A DNA stretch of 64,000 nt from Actinomycetes bacterium (GTDB lineage Bacteria > Actinomycetota > Actinomycetes > Mycobacteriales > Mycobacteriaceae). This document shows, piece by piece, positions 8,168 through 16,662 of this stretch (positions within the stretch are counted from its first letter, which is position 1; every line of letters begins with the position of its first letter). The notes beneath the pieces were generated by a model. That model ran no database searches. It saw only the letters and a list, made by a program, of their open reading frames with translations, and was not told where the DNA came from. Where the stretch lies: the NCBI GenBank assembly GCA_023461275.1, contig JAEYMI010000074.1:1-64000 (forward strand), read 5' to 3'. Position numbers and translations under genes: made by a program.

Positions 8168-9784
8168 GTGTGCTCGGCCCGCCGGACGACACAACAAATC
8201 GCAGGGGAACCCATCACTTCGACGAACAACGCCACCGACCTGGGGGAGTCCACGTCGTTGGGAGTGTCCGCCGGCGGCGGGATCGTACATTGCGTTCTGC
8301 TGACCACGGACGAGGTCGGCCGATCGATTCTTGATACCCGCGTCATCGACGTGGATCCCACCGACGGACTCGACTCGTCGGACCGCGTCAACGCCGGCAT
8401 CGACCTGATGCTGACCGCGGCACGCGAGGCCGGCCGCCGAGTCGGTCCCATCGGCGTGGCCACCCGCTCGAGTGCTGGTCGCGGCGGCGGTCTGCGTGGG
8501 TCCGGTCCGCGTCGGCAGATCACCCTCGTCGACGACGACGCGGCGGTGGTCGAATATCTCACCGCCAGTGGCGAGATCGCACGATTCGCGTCGGTGGTGA
8601 TCATCGACTGCGGTGATACCGGGATGTCGCTGTACATCGTCGACCCGCACAGCCGCAGCATCAGCCACCCGCAACGGTCCACCGCGATCAGCGGACGTGA
8701 ACTCGACGCGCTCCTGGCCGCGAAGGTACTTGCCGATAAATCCGTCGACGACGTGGCGCGCACCCGCAGTCGGCGCAGCGCTGTGCTCAGTGCCTGCCGG
8801 ACGGCCAAGGAGGAACTCTCCGGCGCCTCCCCGACGGCGTCGGTCTCCATCCCGTCGCCCGACGGCACGACACGACGTACCCTCACCGCGCACACCGTCG
8901 ACGAGACGGCCGACGAACTGGTGGCCGGCGCGGGTACCGCCGTCGAAGACTATGTGCGCCAAAACTTTTCGGATTCATCGTGGCCAGGGGCTCTGGTGCT
9001 CGTCGGCGGTTTGGCCAACCTACCCGCCGTCCGGGGGATGGTCGTTGCGGCCGCAGATTCCCTGAGCTCGGACGAAGCCACTGTCGAGGTCGTCACTCCC
9101 GCTGCGCCGCAGCTGATTTCGGCCGCCGGTGCGGCTTTGATGGCCCGGCATGCCGATCATGAGCGGTTGTCGTTCATCGGCGGCAGTCGCCGCCGTGTAT
9201 CGCTGTCGGCTGCGCCGCTGGCGGTGGTGGGTGCGATCCTCGCCGCGGCCTTGATGACGGTTTACGCGGTGGGTTCGTCGCTCACCGGGAACCACAGTCC
9301 GGCACCGACCTCCACGTCGTCGAGCACGACCACGATCCTCGCCACGACCGCCGACTCGCCGGTCACCACGACCACTCCCACCGCCGCACTGGTCGAACCC
9401 ACTGTGCCGCAGGAGATTCCGCCTAATACCGGGCCGGCATTCGGTGCTCCTCCCGAGCGCACGGAACCGAGGTGGGATGACGGACCGGGGTGGGCGACCA
9501 CGGCGTTGCCGAAGATCACGCCGTCGACGACGACCCGGACCCTGACGCCGTATCCGATGCCGACGCTGCCTTGGCAGAACGGCCCGTCGCGGCCTCCGCT
9601 GCCGACCGATCTCATACCGCCGGAACTGCTTCCGCAGGATCCGCGGACCCCGGCGCCGCCGTACCTGGCGCCGACATCGCAGCCGCCGCGGACGCCGTCG
9701 GCCACTGCGACGCCCTCAGCTCCGGCTCCGGCTCCGTCGCCGGCGCTCCCGCCGGCCGTCACGACGACCTCGCCGGCAGGCTGA
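8168..9784 (+). CDS. Hsp70-like (actin-ATPase fold) membrane protein with Pro/Thr-rich tail
   Basis: About 538 aa; the GTG start is uncertain, and the region near 8205-8216 has a better ribosome-binding-like AGGGGA but no standard start nearby. The N-terminal 330 residues resemble an Hsp70 nucleotide-binding domain: a phosphate-1-like loop (LGVSAGGGIVHCVLL), a phosphate-2-like strand (VVIIDCGDTGMSLYIVD) and an adenosine-motif-like loop (ALVLVGGLANLPAVRGMV). One transmembrane helix follows (about 345-368, LAVVGAILAAALMTVYAVG), then about 165 residues rich in Pro, Thr and Ser, probably extracytoplasmic. There is no substrate-binding domain, so this is not a DnaK chaperone. It recalls the mycobacterial proline/threonine-rich Hsp70-like proteins (Rv0312 type). 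Role unknown. Confidence 0.7.
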   Translation: MCSARRTTQQIAGEPITSTNNATDLGESTSLGVSAGGGIVHCVLLTTDEVGRSILDTRVIDVDPTDGLDSSDRVNAGIDLMLTAAREAGRRVGPIGVATRSSAGRGGGLRGSGPRRQITLVDDDAAVVEYLTASGEIARFASVVIIDCGDTGMSLYIVDPHSRSISHPQRSTAISGRELDALLAAKVLADKSVDDVARTRSRRSAVLSACRTAKEELSGASPTASVSIPSPDGTTRRTLTAHTVDETADELVAGAGTAVEDYVRQNFSDSSWPGALVLVGGLANLPAVRGMVVAAADSLSSDEATVEVVTPAAPQLISAAGAALMARHADHERLSFIGGSRRRVSLSAAPLAVVGAILAAALMTVYAVGSSLTGNHSPAPTSTSSSTTTILATTADSPVTTTTPTAALVEPTVPQEIPPNTGPAFGAPPERTEPRWDDGPGWATTALPKITPSTTTRTLTPYPMPTLPWQNGPSRPPLPTDLIPPELLPQDPRTPAPPYLAPTSQPPRTPSATATPSAPAPAPSPALPPAVTTTSPAG

Positions 9785-9800
9785 GGCGGCAGGCTGAGGC
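9775..9800 (+). repeat. Exact 13-bp tandem duplication across the stop codon of the Hsp70-like gene
   Basis: GGCAGGCTGAGGC occurs twice in direct succession, 9775-9787 and 9788-9800. The TGA in the first copy (9782-9784) is the stop codon and the second copy carries another TGA 13 bp on. It lies between two convergent genes. Confidence 0.85.
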
Positions 9801-9805
9801 GGACG

Positions 9806-10954
9806 CTAGCGGCGGGCGAGTTCGACGGTTCGTTTGAGCAGATCGCTGATGGCCTCGAATTCGGTGAGGAATCCGTCGTGGCCGGTGTCGGAGTGGACCA
9901 CCTGGAGTCCGCCGACGCAATTGCCGAGTTCTTCGGCCAGCTCCACCTGTAACCGCAACGGGTACAAGCGATCCGAGTCGATACCGCCCACGATCACCGG
10001 GACCGTGCAGCTGCTGAGCGCCGCGTGCACCCCGCCGCGTCCGCGCCCGACGTCGTGGTGGTTGAGCACGTCGGACAGGACCACATAGCTGGCCGGGTCG
10101 AACCGCTCGACGAGTTTGTCCGCCTGATGCTCGAGGTAGCTCTGCACCGCGTAGCGGCCACCGCTGAGCGGTTGTTCGTCGCCCTGTGGGTGGTTGGCGA
10201 ACCGCTCGTCGAGTTCTGGTTCGCTGCGATAGGTCAGATGCGCGATACGCCGCGCGATGCCCATGCCGGTGGTCGGCGTGCGACCGGAGCCGTGGTAGTC
10301 GCCACCTTGCCAGGCCGGATCGCTGGTGATCGCCGCGATCTGTGTTGTCTGCGTACCGATCTGGTCGGCGGTGGCCCGTGCGCCGACGGCGAGCACCAGC
10401 GCACTGCGAATCCGATCGGGGTATTCCAGGATCCATTCGAGGGCTCGCGCGCCGCCCATCGAACCGCCGAGAACCGCTCCCACACTGCTGATGTCGAGGA
10501 CATCGAGTAGCGCGGCCTCGGCGCGAACCTGATCGAGCACGGTGATCCGCGGGAACCTCGACCCCCACGGCCGCCCATCGGCATCCAGCGACGCCGGGCC
10601 GGTGGAGCCACGGCAACCGCCGAGGACGTTGGCCGAGATGACACACCATTCGTCGGTGTCGATGGCGCAGCCCGGACCGATCAGGCCATCCCACCAGCCG
10701 GGAGAGGGATGGTGATCGTTGGAAGGCCCGGTGACGTGTGAGTCACCGGTGAGCGCGTGCAACGTGATGATGACGTTGTCGCGAGTGGGCGAAAGCTTTC
10801 CCCACCGCTGGAAGGCCATCGTGACGTTGTCGAGGCGCTCACCGGAGTCGAGGTCGATGGCACCGACACCGACACCGACCAGTGTCCCGTCCGGGAGGTT
10901 CTCCCAGTCGGGCTGGTCGGCCGGCTGTGTCTGCGGGTCGATGCTCACCGACAC
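9806..10954 (-). CDS. metX: Homoserine O-acetyltransferase MetX
   Basis: Transfers acetyl from acetyl-CoA to L-homoserine, the first committed step of direct-sulfhydrylation methionine synthesis. This 382-aa alpha/beta hydrolase-fold protein has the nucleophile elbow GGSMGG (about residue 165) and the catalytic His in HSDTGHDGFL near the C-terminus. The start is GTG at 10954. It is 58 bp downstream of metY on the same strand, so the pair should share the SAM-IV riboswitch-controlled transcript; the same pair is metC-metA in M. tuberculosis. It converges on the Hsp70-like gene. Confidence 0.93.
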   Translation of the reverse strand: MSVSIDPQTQPADQPDWENLPDGTLVGVGVGAIDLDSGERLDNVTMAFQRWGKLSPTRDNVIITLHALTGDSHVTGPSNDHHPSPGWWDGLIGPGCAIDTDEWCVISANVLGGCRGSTGPASLDADGRPWGSRFPRITVLDQVRAEAALLDVLDISSVGAVLGGSMGGARALEWILEYPDRIRSALVLAVGARATADQIGTQTTQIAAITSDPAWQGGDYHGSGRTPTTGMGIARRIAHLTYRSEPELDERFANHPQGDEQPLSGGRYAVQSYLEHQADKLVERFDPASYVVLSDVLNHHDVGRGRGGVHAALSSCTVPVIVGGIDSDRLYPLRLQVELAEELGNCVGGLQVVHSDTGHDGFLTEFEAISDLLKRTVELARR

Positions 10955-11012
10955 GTGTCACTCACAGTCTTGGAACTCCTTTGTGTCGCTTGTCTTTCTG
11001 TGCGGCCGGGGA

Positions 11013-12350
11013 CTACTCGGCCGCCGCGAAGCCACGATCGAGGTCGGCGAGGATGTCGTCGATGCCCTCGATGCCGACAGCCAGCCGGACCAGGCCCGGG
11101 GTGACACCCGCGGCGAGTTGCTCCTCGGGGGTCAGCTGGCTGTGCGTGGTCGACGCCGGATGGATCACCAGCGAACGCACATCACCGATGTTGGCGACGT
11201 GGCTGTGCAGGGTCAGTGCTTCGACGAACCGCTTGCCCGCATCGACGCCGCCGGCGATCTCGAAACCGATGATCGCGCCCTGCCCGCGTGGCGCGAGCTT
11301 CTGGCCACGCTCGTACCACTTCGACGACGGCAGGCCGGCGTAGGCCACCGACTCCACCTGGGCGTGATCGCTGAGGTACTGCGCGACGCGCTGGGCGTTG
11401 GCCACGTGGCGCTCGACGCGCAGGCTCAGGGTCTCCAGGCCCTGGGCGAGCAGGAAGGCGTTGAACGGCGAGATGGCCGCACCGGTGTCACGCAGCCACT
11501 GCACGCGGATCTTGAGTGCATAGGCCGGTGCGCCGAGGTCGGCGAAGACCGCGCCGTGGTAGCTGGGATCGGGAGTGGTGAAGCCGGGGAACAGATCCTG
11601 GCCGTCACGCTGCACGCGCCAGTCGAAAGTGCCGCCGTCGACGATGACGCCGCCGATCGCGGTGCCGTGGCCACCGATGTACTTGGTGGCCGAGTGCACG
11701 ACGACGTCGGCGCCGTGCGCGAGCGGGTTCAGCAGGAACGGGGTGGCCACCGTGTTGTCGACGATGAGCGGCACATTGTTGCGATGGGCGACCTCGGAGA
11801 TCCCCGGAATGTCGAGGACCTCGTTGTTCGGGTTGGAGATCGACTCGCCGTAGAACGCACGGGTATTCGGGCGGACCGCGGCCTGCCAGGAGTCGAGATC
11901 CTCGGGATCGTCGACGAAGGTGACCTCGATGCCGAGCTTGGGCAGCGTGTAGTGGAACAGGTTGTAGGTTCCGCCGTACAGACGCGGGCTCGACACCACG
12001 TGACCACCGGTCTCGACGATGTTGAGGATCGCGTAGGTCTCGGCGGCCTGACCCGAGGCGACCAGCAATGCGGCGACGCCACCTTCCAGCGCGGCGATGC
12101 GCTGCTCGACGGCATCCTGGGTCGGGTTCATCAGACGCGTGTAGATGTTGCCCGGCTCGGCAAGACCGAACAGGTTGGCCGCGTGCTGGGTGTCATTGAA
12201 GACGTACGAGGTGGTCTGGTAAATCGGCAGGGCTCGCGCGTTCGTGGCGGCATCGGCCGTCTGTCCGGCGTGGATCTGCTTGGTCTCGAAGCTCCAACCG
12301 GCGGTCGGATCGACGTCGGTGGTGCTGCCGTCGTTGGCTGCGTCAGACAT
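11013..12350 (-). CDS. metY: O-acetylhomoserine sulfhydrylase MetY
   Basis: PLP-dependent Cys/Met-metabolism enzyme (445 aa) that converts O-acetylhomoserine and sulfide to homocysteine. It begins with a typical FETKQIHAGQ motif, carries NIYTRLMNPT and a PLP lysine in HSATKYIGGHGTAIGG (about residue 220), and has the full family length. It uses the product of the downstream metX, and both lie behind a SAM-IV riboswitch and a recognisable promoter. A purine-rich GAAAG lies about 10 nt before the ATG. Confidence 0.94.
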   Translation of the reverse strand: MSDAANDGSTTDVDPTAGWSFETKQIHAGQTADAATNARALPIYQTTSYVFNDTQHAANLFGLAEPGNIYTRLMNPTQDAVEQRIAALEGGVAALLVASGQAAETYAILNIVETGGHVVSSPRLYGGTYNLFHYTLPKLGIEVTFVDDPEDLDSWQAAVRPNTRAFYGESISNPNNEVLDIPGISEVAHRNNVPLIVDNTVATPFLLNPLAHGADVVVHSATKYIGGHGTAIGGVIVDGGTFDWRVQRDGQDLFPGFTTPDPSYHGAVFADLGAPAYALKIRVQWLRDTGAAISPFNAFLLAQGLETLSLRVERHVANAQRVAQYLSDHAQVESVAYAGLPSSKWYERGQKLAPRGQGAIIGFEIAGGVDAGKRFVEALTLHSHVANIGDVRSLVIHPASTTHSQLTPEEQLAAGVTPGLVRLAVGIEGIDDILADLDRGFAAAE

Positions 12351-12376
12351 GAGAATGGTTCACTTTCTACGGTCGG

Positions 12377-12418
12377 CAGGGTGCACGAAGACCCTGTTGG
12401 GGTCCGACCTTCGGACCC
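12377..12418 (-). promoter_or_regulatory. Two hairpins between the SAM-IV aptamer and metY (candidate expression platform)
   Basis: On the minus strand the aptamer is followed by a perfect 8-bp stem (GGGTCCGA, 3-nt loop, TCGGACCC; 12400-12418) and then CAGGGT/ACCCTG (12377-12396). Neither is followed by a U-tract, and the metY ribosome-binding region lies just beyond. This would fit control of translation or of Rho access better than intrinsic termination, but that is inference. Confidence 0.5.
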
Positions 12419-12424
12419 GCGCTT

Positions 12425-12540
12425 GCTGGGAAACCATCGCGTGATTCCACAACCCGGTCATCACCCGGAGCACCCCACCGCGGTTGGAGGGTTGCCGATC
12501 AGCGAGCCGGGGCTTGGCGCTGATGCTCATGACCTGGCGT
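12425..12540 (-). ncRNA. SAM-IV riboswitch upstream of metY
   Basis: Read on the minus strand, the core begins GGTCATGAGCATCAGCG, continues through AAGCCCCGGCT, GGCAACCCTCC and GCGGTGGGGTGCTCC, and closes with GGGTGATGACC, which pairs with the opening GGTCATGA to form P1. These are the conserved elements of the SAM-IV class found before sulfur genes in Actinomycetales. SAM binding would lower metY-metX expression. The 3' boundary is approximate because a pseudoknot and peripheral stem follow the P1 helix. Confidence 0.9.
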
Positions 12541-12544
12541 CAAG

Positions 12545-12573
12545 GATATAGCACGCTCACAACGCCGTGAAAA
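12545..12573 (-). promoter_or_regulatory. Candidate sigA-type promoter of metY-metX
   Basis: The minus strand reads TTTTCA, a 17-bp spacer, then TATATC. The -10 ends about 5 bp before the riboswitch core, which would place the transcription start at the beginning of the aptamer. Confidence 0.5.
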
Positions 12574-12725
12574 TACTCCCGATCAGGTCGATTCAAACAG
12601 TGTCTGAGCAGTGAATTCGATGCTGTTCGGTGACCACGGGCAATGGCGTGATCTCCGGCGTATCCAGCCGAATGGTCGGCTCAGATCTCGCGTGACGAAA
12701 CGGCGTCACATCGAAATAACTTGAA

Positions 12726-12740
12726 GATAGCGAATCTATC
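12726..12740. promoter_or_regulatory. Dyad GATAG-N5-CTATC upstream of the cutinase-like gene
   Basis: A 5-bp inverted repeat in the AT-richer part of the 12574-12822 intergenic region between metY and the secreted hydrolase. It overlaps a TTGAAG that could be a -35 element. Candidate operator only; that intergenic stretch contains no gene. Confidence 0.25.
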
Positions 12741-12771
12741 GTAGTGTGATGCATGTCATATTCTCTCGACT

Positions 12772-12785
12772 GAAGACCGGTCTTC
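12772..12785. promoter_or_regulatory. Perfect 14-bp palindrome GAAGACCGGTCTTC
   Basis: A complete palindrome 37 bp before the ATG of the secreted hydrolase, in its 5' untranslated or promoter region. Its position suits a dimeric repressor site; the regulator is unknown. Confidence 0.35.
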
Positions 12786-12822
12786 GGCCATCGAGTCGAA
12801 TCGAGATCTGAGGTGCCAGGCC

Positions 12823-14763
12823 ATGGGTGGTCGTCGTTCCGGGGGCGTCAACAGCTCTGGGGGCATCGATAGCTCAGGCGGCATCAACCGTTGGCGCCGA
12901 GCGGTGCGCGGCGGGATGGCCGTCGGAGCGTTGACCGTTGGTACCGTCGTCGCCGCCTACGGTTTCTCGTCGGCTCCTGCGATCGCGGCGGACTCGCCTC
13001 CGTCGGGGTGCCAGGGCCAGGGTCGGGTTTTCCTGGTCGGCGGGACGTGGGACTCCGACGCCGACAGGCTCATCGGCGTCGAGCAGCGCTACACCGGGGT
13101 CTACCCGGCGGCGGGTGTGCCGGTGGAGGAGCAGTATTCGACCGAAGCCATCCGCTACAAGTCGACGATCTGGCCGCTGGGACGGTACGGATACGACGAC
13201 AGCCAGTCCGACGGCGGATCGGCGACGATGCGTTCGATCGCTCAGTACCAAAACGATTGCGGGACAGATAAAAAGGTGGTCGTCGTCGGTTACTCGCAGG
13301 GTGCTCGGGTGGCCGGCGACGTGCTGACCGACATCGGATTGCAGCGCAACAACGTGGTCACGCTCGACGACGGCACCGAGGTCGTCGTCTCGTCGCACAA
13401 TGTTTCCGGCGAACTGTATTCCGACCCGCGGCAGGCCGGCACCTCCCTCGGGCAGGGCATCGAGCGCGTGCTGATCGGAGTGATACCCGGGCTGACGATG
13501 ACAGGTGACCGCGCCGACGACACGTTCGGCGGCATCCCGGTCACCACGATGTGCGTCGAGGGCGACCCGATCTGTGACCTGCCCGACGTGCTGCATGATC
13601 CGCTGGGAGCGCTCGACGATCTGCTCGGCTACTTCGTGAAGCACAGCACCTATCCGTGGCAGATGTTCCGCCAGCCGGGTGACACCTGGGGAGCCTTTCC
13701 CGGCGTCACCTGGACCGACGGTCGGGAGGTGGCCTGCGATGCAAGCGTCGCGAACGTCACGAGCTGCCAGGTAGCGGCGCCGTCGTCGATCTCCATCGTG
13801 GTTCAGCAGTTCATCGATCGGCTCGGTATCAAGGCGACCGTCCCGGACCTCATGCCGCTGCGCTTCACCTTCCCCGACCTGTTCGGCATCAGGCTCGCCG
13901 CACTGCAACCCGTGGTGAGCTGGGCCATGGGGTGGTTCCGTCCGCTGCCCGAATTGGGTTATGGCGGTTACCTTCCTGACATATTCTCCTTCCGCGACAT
14001 CGCAGCCGGGTTGCTGACGTGGAACGGCGAACAGTTCGGCAACGGGCTGACGGCGCTCGGATCGAGTATCCACAGCCTCGCGGTGCGTCCGGTCACCATC
14101 GCCACCTACTGGTACGAGCGTCTCAATGGCCTCACCCCGACCGTGCCCGGACCGGTGATTCGACCGTCCTGGCAAGCGCTTCTCGACGCGATAGGAGCGA
14201 GCACACCGTCGACGGCGGCCACCCTGCGATCGGCGGCCGATGCCGATGAATCCGCGACGGCAACGGAGACGACCGCCCCGACCGAGAATCCCCAGGCCCG
14301 CACGGCAACTCCGACGCAGTTGGCAACAAGCGCGGGAGCAACAGGGTCTCCGGCAACAGGATCCGCGGCAACAGACGCGACGATCCCCACGCAGACGCCC
14401 GTCGAGTCGGCGCCTGCCGAGCCGGCGCCTGCTGTGCCGTCCTCGGATGTCGTTGCCGGACAAGGCTCTTCGTCGCCGACCGCGCAGTCCACTGAGCCTG
14501 CGGCACCTGCCGAGTCCTCGCAGGCCTCGCCACCGTCGACGGCTGAGGTTGTGCCCTCCGCCACCGAAACAACGGCCGGAGAAGACCCCACAACAGACAA
14601 CGCCGAAACCGGCGGCGCGGAAACCGAGAGCGCCGACACCACAGGCTCCGACACCACAGGCTCCGACACCAAGAGCGCTGACACCAAGAGCGCTGACACC
14701 GACAACGCCGGTAGCAACACCTCCGGAACGAACAGCGCCGAGAAGGCGTCGGCTCCGTCCTGA
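12823..14763 (+). CDS. Secreted cutinase/PE-PPE-type alpha/beta hydrolase with long Ser/Thr/Ala-rich tail
   Basis: 646 aa. A Gly/Ser-rich N-terminus precedes an apparent signal sequence (RRAVRGGMAVGALTVGTVV, cleavage probably after AIAA near residue 56). The hydrolase domain follows, with a nucleophile elbow GYSQGA (Ser158 within KVVVVGYSQGARVAGDVL) as in cutinase-like and PE-PPE-domain serine esterases. Likely substrates are cell-envelope or exogenous esters; none can be assigned. From about residue 460 the protein is low-complexity Ala/Thr/Ser/Glu/Pro, ending in near-identical DTTGSDT and DTKSADT units, suggesting a wall-spanning spacer. Start ATG with TGAGGTG about 9 nt upstream. Confidence 0.78.
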   Translation: MGGRRSGGVNSSGGIDSSGGINRWRRAVRGGMAVGALTVGTVVAAYGFSSAPAIAADSPPSGCQGQGRVFLVGGTWDSDADRLIGVEQRYTGVYPAAGVPVEEQYSTEAIRYKSTIWPLGRYGYDDSQSDGGSATMRSIAQYQNDCGTDKKVVVVGYSQGARVAGDVLTDIGLQRNNVVTLDDGTEVVVSSHNVSGELYSDPRQAGTSLGQGIERVLIGVIPGLTMTGDRADDTFGGIPVTTMCVEGDPICDLPDVLHDPLGALDDLLGYFVKHSTYPWQMFRQPGDTWGAFPGVTWTDGREVACDASVANVTSCQVAAPSSISIVVQQFIDRLGIKATVPDLMPLRFTFPDLFGIRLAALQPVVSWAMGWFRPLPELGYGGYLPDIFSFRDIAAGLLTWNGEQFGNGLTALGSSIHSLAVRPVTIATYWYERLNGLTPTVPGPVIRPSWQALLDAIGASTPSTAATLRSAADADESATATETTAPTENPQARTATPTQLATSAGATGSPATGSAATDATIPTQTPVESAPAEPAPAVPSSDVVAGQGSSSPTAQSTEPAAPAESSQASPPSTAEVVPSATETTAGEDPTTDNAETGGAETESADTTGSDTTGSDTKSADTKSADTDNAGSNTSGTNSAEKASAPS

Positions 14764-14830
14764 TTGCGCTGTGAATGATCTCACCGTGCTATGCGGAAGG
14801 GGTGAGGATGGGCGGACGTTGACCTGACTC

Positions 14831-16093
14831 GTGACGTCCACAGTCAACGACTCGTCTGCGGCGGCCACCGGGCCCCGCCGACCTGAACGCCCCCAACCCG
14901 AACGCCAACGGCCCGAACGTTCCGCTGCCTCGATCAGGCGTTGGGCGATCCTCGCGCTGGCGATGGGCGGATTCGGCATCGGTACCACCGAGTTCGTGTC
15001 GATGGGACTGTTGCCCCGGATTGCCGGCGCGATGGATGTCTCCGAACCGACTGCGGGCCATGTTGTCTCGGCCTACGCGCTGGGTGTGGTGGTCGGCGCG
15101 CCGCTGATCGCCGCGGCGACTGCGCGGATGTCGCGTCGAAGTCTCGTGATCGTGTTGATGGTGGCGTTCACTCTCGGAAACGCGGCCACGGTGCTCGCTC
15201 CGAACTTTTCCACGTTGATGGCCGCACGGTTCATCGCCGGACTCCCGCACGGCGCCTACTTCGGGGTCGCTGCACTGATCGCCGCACACCTCGCCGAACC
15301 GGGAAAACGGGCCAAGGCCGTCGGTCAGGTCTTGCTCGGACTATCGGTGGCCAACGTTGCCGGTGTGCCGATGGCGACCTGGCTCGGTGACACTTTCGGA
15401 TGGCGCAGTGCGTTCGTGGTTGTGGTGGTGGTCGGTGCGTTGACCGTCGCGGCGCTGGCCAGAAGTCTGCCGCCGCTGGCCGAGATGCCGGTGACCAATC
15501 CGATGACCGAACTCGGGGCGCTACGTCGACCGCAGGTCTTGTTGACCCTGCTGGTCGGAGTCGTCGGCTTCGGCGGGATGTTCGCGTTCTACACCTACAT
15601 CAGCACCGCATTGACCTCGGTGGCCGGCATCTCGTCGAGCGTGGTGCCCATCGCCCTGATGCTCTTCGGCCTCGGAATGGTGGCGGGCAACGTGGCCGGT
15701 GGCTGGGCCGCCGATCGCAGTGTGCCATTGGCGATCCTGGGTGGGCTGGCGGCCACCTCGGCGGTTCTGCTGGGATTCGCCCTGCTGGTCGGCAATCCCG
15801 TTGCGGCACTGGTGTTGACGTTCGGTGTCGGCCTGATGGGCACCTCGATGGTGCCGGCGCTGCAAACCCGTCTGATGGATGTGGCGCAGGACGCGCAGAC
15901 ACTGGCTGCCGCGCTGAACCATTCGGCGTTGAACATCGCCAACGCCGGTGGTGCGTGGCTGGGCGGACTGGTGATCGCAGCCGGATGGGGTTATCGCGCA
16001 CCGTCATTCGTCGGTGCCGCGTTGGGCGTGGCGGGCCTGGTGGTCGCCGCGGCCGCGTTCGCGCTCAGCCGACCTCGGGTGGCGTTGCGATGA
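14831..16093 (+). CDS. Major facilitator superfamily transporter (DHA1, AraJ/YdhP-like)
   Basis: 420-residue membrane protein with about 12 hydrophobic helices and the motifs of the AraJ/PbuE drug:proton antiporter branch: MGGFGIGTTEFVSMGLLP in helix 1 and MSRRSLVIVLM in the loop between helices 2 and 3. Export of sugars, nucleosides or drugs is possible but not assignable. The N-terminus has an odd repeated RPERPQPERQRPERS segment before helix 1. It starts at GTG, and its last 29 bp overlap the convergent bacterioferritin gene, so both reading frames share 16065-16093. Confidence 0.85.
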   Translation: MTSTVNDSSAAATGPRRPERPQPERQRPERSAASIRRWAILALAMGGFGIGTTEFVSMGLLPRIAGAMDVSEPTAGHVVSAYALGVVVGAPLIAAATARMSRRSLVIVLMVAFTLGNAATVLAPNFSTLMAARFIAGLPHGAYFGVAALIAAHLAEPGKRAKAVGQVLLGLSVANVAGVPMATWLGDTFGWRSAFVVVVVVGALTVAALARSLPPLAEMPVTNPMTELGALRRPQVLLTLLVGVVGFGGMFAFYTYISTALTSVAGISSSVVPIALMLFGLGMVAGNVAGGWAADRSVPLAILGGLAATSAVLLGFALLVGNPVAALVLTFGVGLMGTSMVPALQTRLMDVAQDAQTLAAALNHSALNIANAGGAWLGGLVIAAGWGYRAPSFVGAALGVAGLVVAAAAFALSRPRVALR

Positions 16094-16550
16094 CCTTGGA
16101 CATGTAGAGCTGCTCGCCGAGCTTGTCCATCAACTCGAGCTGGGTCTCGAGGTAGTCGATGTGGTGCTCTTCGTCTTTGAGGATCTCCTCAAAGAGCTTC
16201 GCGCTGGTGATGTCACCCTTGCTGCGGCACAACGCGATTCCCGGCTTCAGGCGATCGACGACCTCGATCTCGATGGCGAGGTCGGATTCGAACTGCTCCC
16301 GCAGGGTCTGCCCGATCCGCAGTGGCAGCAACTTCTGATAGTTCGGCAGGCCCTCGAGGAACAGGATGCGGTCGGTGAGGATCTCCGCGTGCTGCATTTC
16401 CTCGATGGACTCCGCGCGTGTCTTCGACGCCAATTCGGTGAAGCCCCAGTTGTCCTGCATCTTGGCGTGCAGGAAATACTGATTGATGGCTGTCAGCTCG
16501 CTGGTGAGTTGTTCGTTGAGAAGTGCGATGACCTCGTCATCCCCGCGCAT
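16065..16550 (-). CDS. bfr: Bacterioferritin
   Basis: 161-aa heme-containing ferritin that oxidises and stores iron in a 24-mer shell. The four-helix bundle contains the ferroxidase ligands Glu18, Glu51 and His54, with more from the LKDEEHHIDYLETQ motif, and the axial heme ligand Met52 (EEMQHAE). It is nearly identical in layout to mycobacterial BfrA. bfd lies 112 bp upstream on the same strand, so storage and release functions are linked. The C-terminal codons overlap the convergent MFS gene. ATG start; the upstream purine tract is weak (GAAAGGT). Confidence 0.95.
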   Translation of the reverse strand: MRGDDEVIALLNEQLTSELTAINQYFLHAKMQDNWGFTELASKTRAESIEEMQHAEILTDRILFLEGLPNYQKLLPLRIGQTLREQFESDLAIEIEVVDRLKPGIALCRSKGDITSAKLFEEILKDEEHHIDYLETQLELMDKLGEQLYMSKVIATPPEVG

Positions 16551-16619
16551 GAGCCGACCTTTCGTTCACCGACAGAAGATTCATCTACAGCAGTGAAGCG
16601 AACTTAGCACGCAAAATGA

Positions 16620-16644
16620 CCTCTCGCCCTTGGTTGGCGGGAGG
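16620..16644 (-). terminator. Hairpin between bfd and bfr (possible attenuator/terminator)
   Basis: CCTCTCGCC (16620-16628) and GGCGGGAGG (16636-16644) pair over 9 bp with one G-T. On the minus strand the stem is followed by TCATTTT, so it could partly separate bfd from bfr transcription. That would let the two be expressed under opposite iron conditions. Confidence 0.45.
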
Positions 16645-16662
16645 TTCTTGTCGTCGTGCTGG

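Noticed and set aside
10719..12551. 610-codon plus-strand open frame opposite metX and metY
   Set aside because: High GC keeps antisense frames open; the frame has no recognisable domain and lies wholly over two certain genes.
12874..14988. 704-codon minus-strand open frame opposite the secreted hydrolase
   Set aside because: Arg-rich composition typical of an antisense shadow; the plus-strand hydrolase has signal peptide and catalytic motifs.
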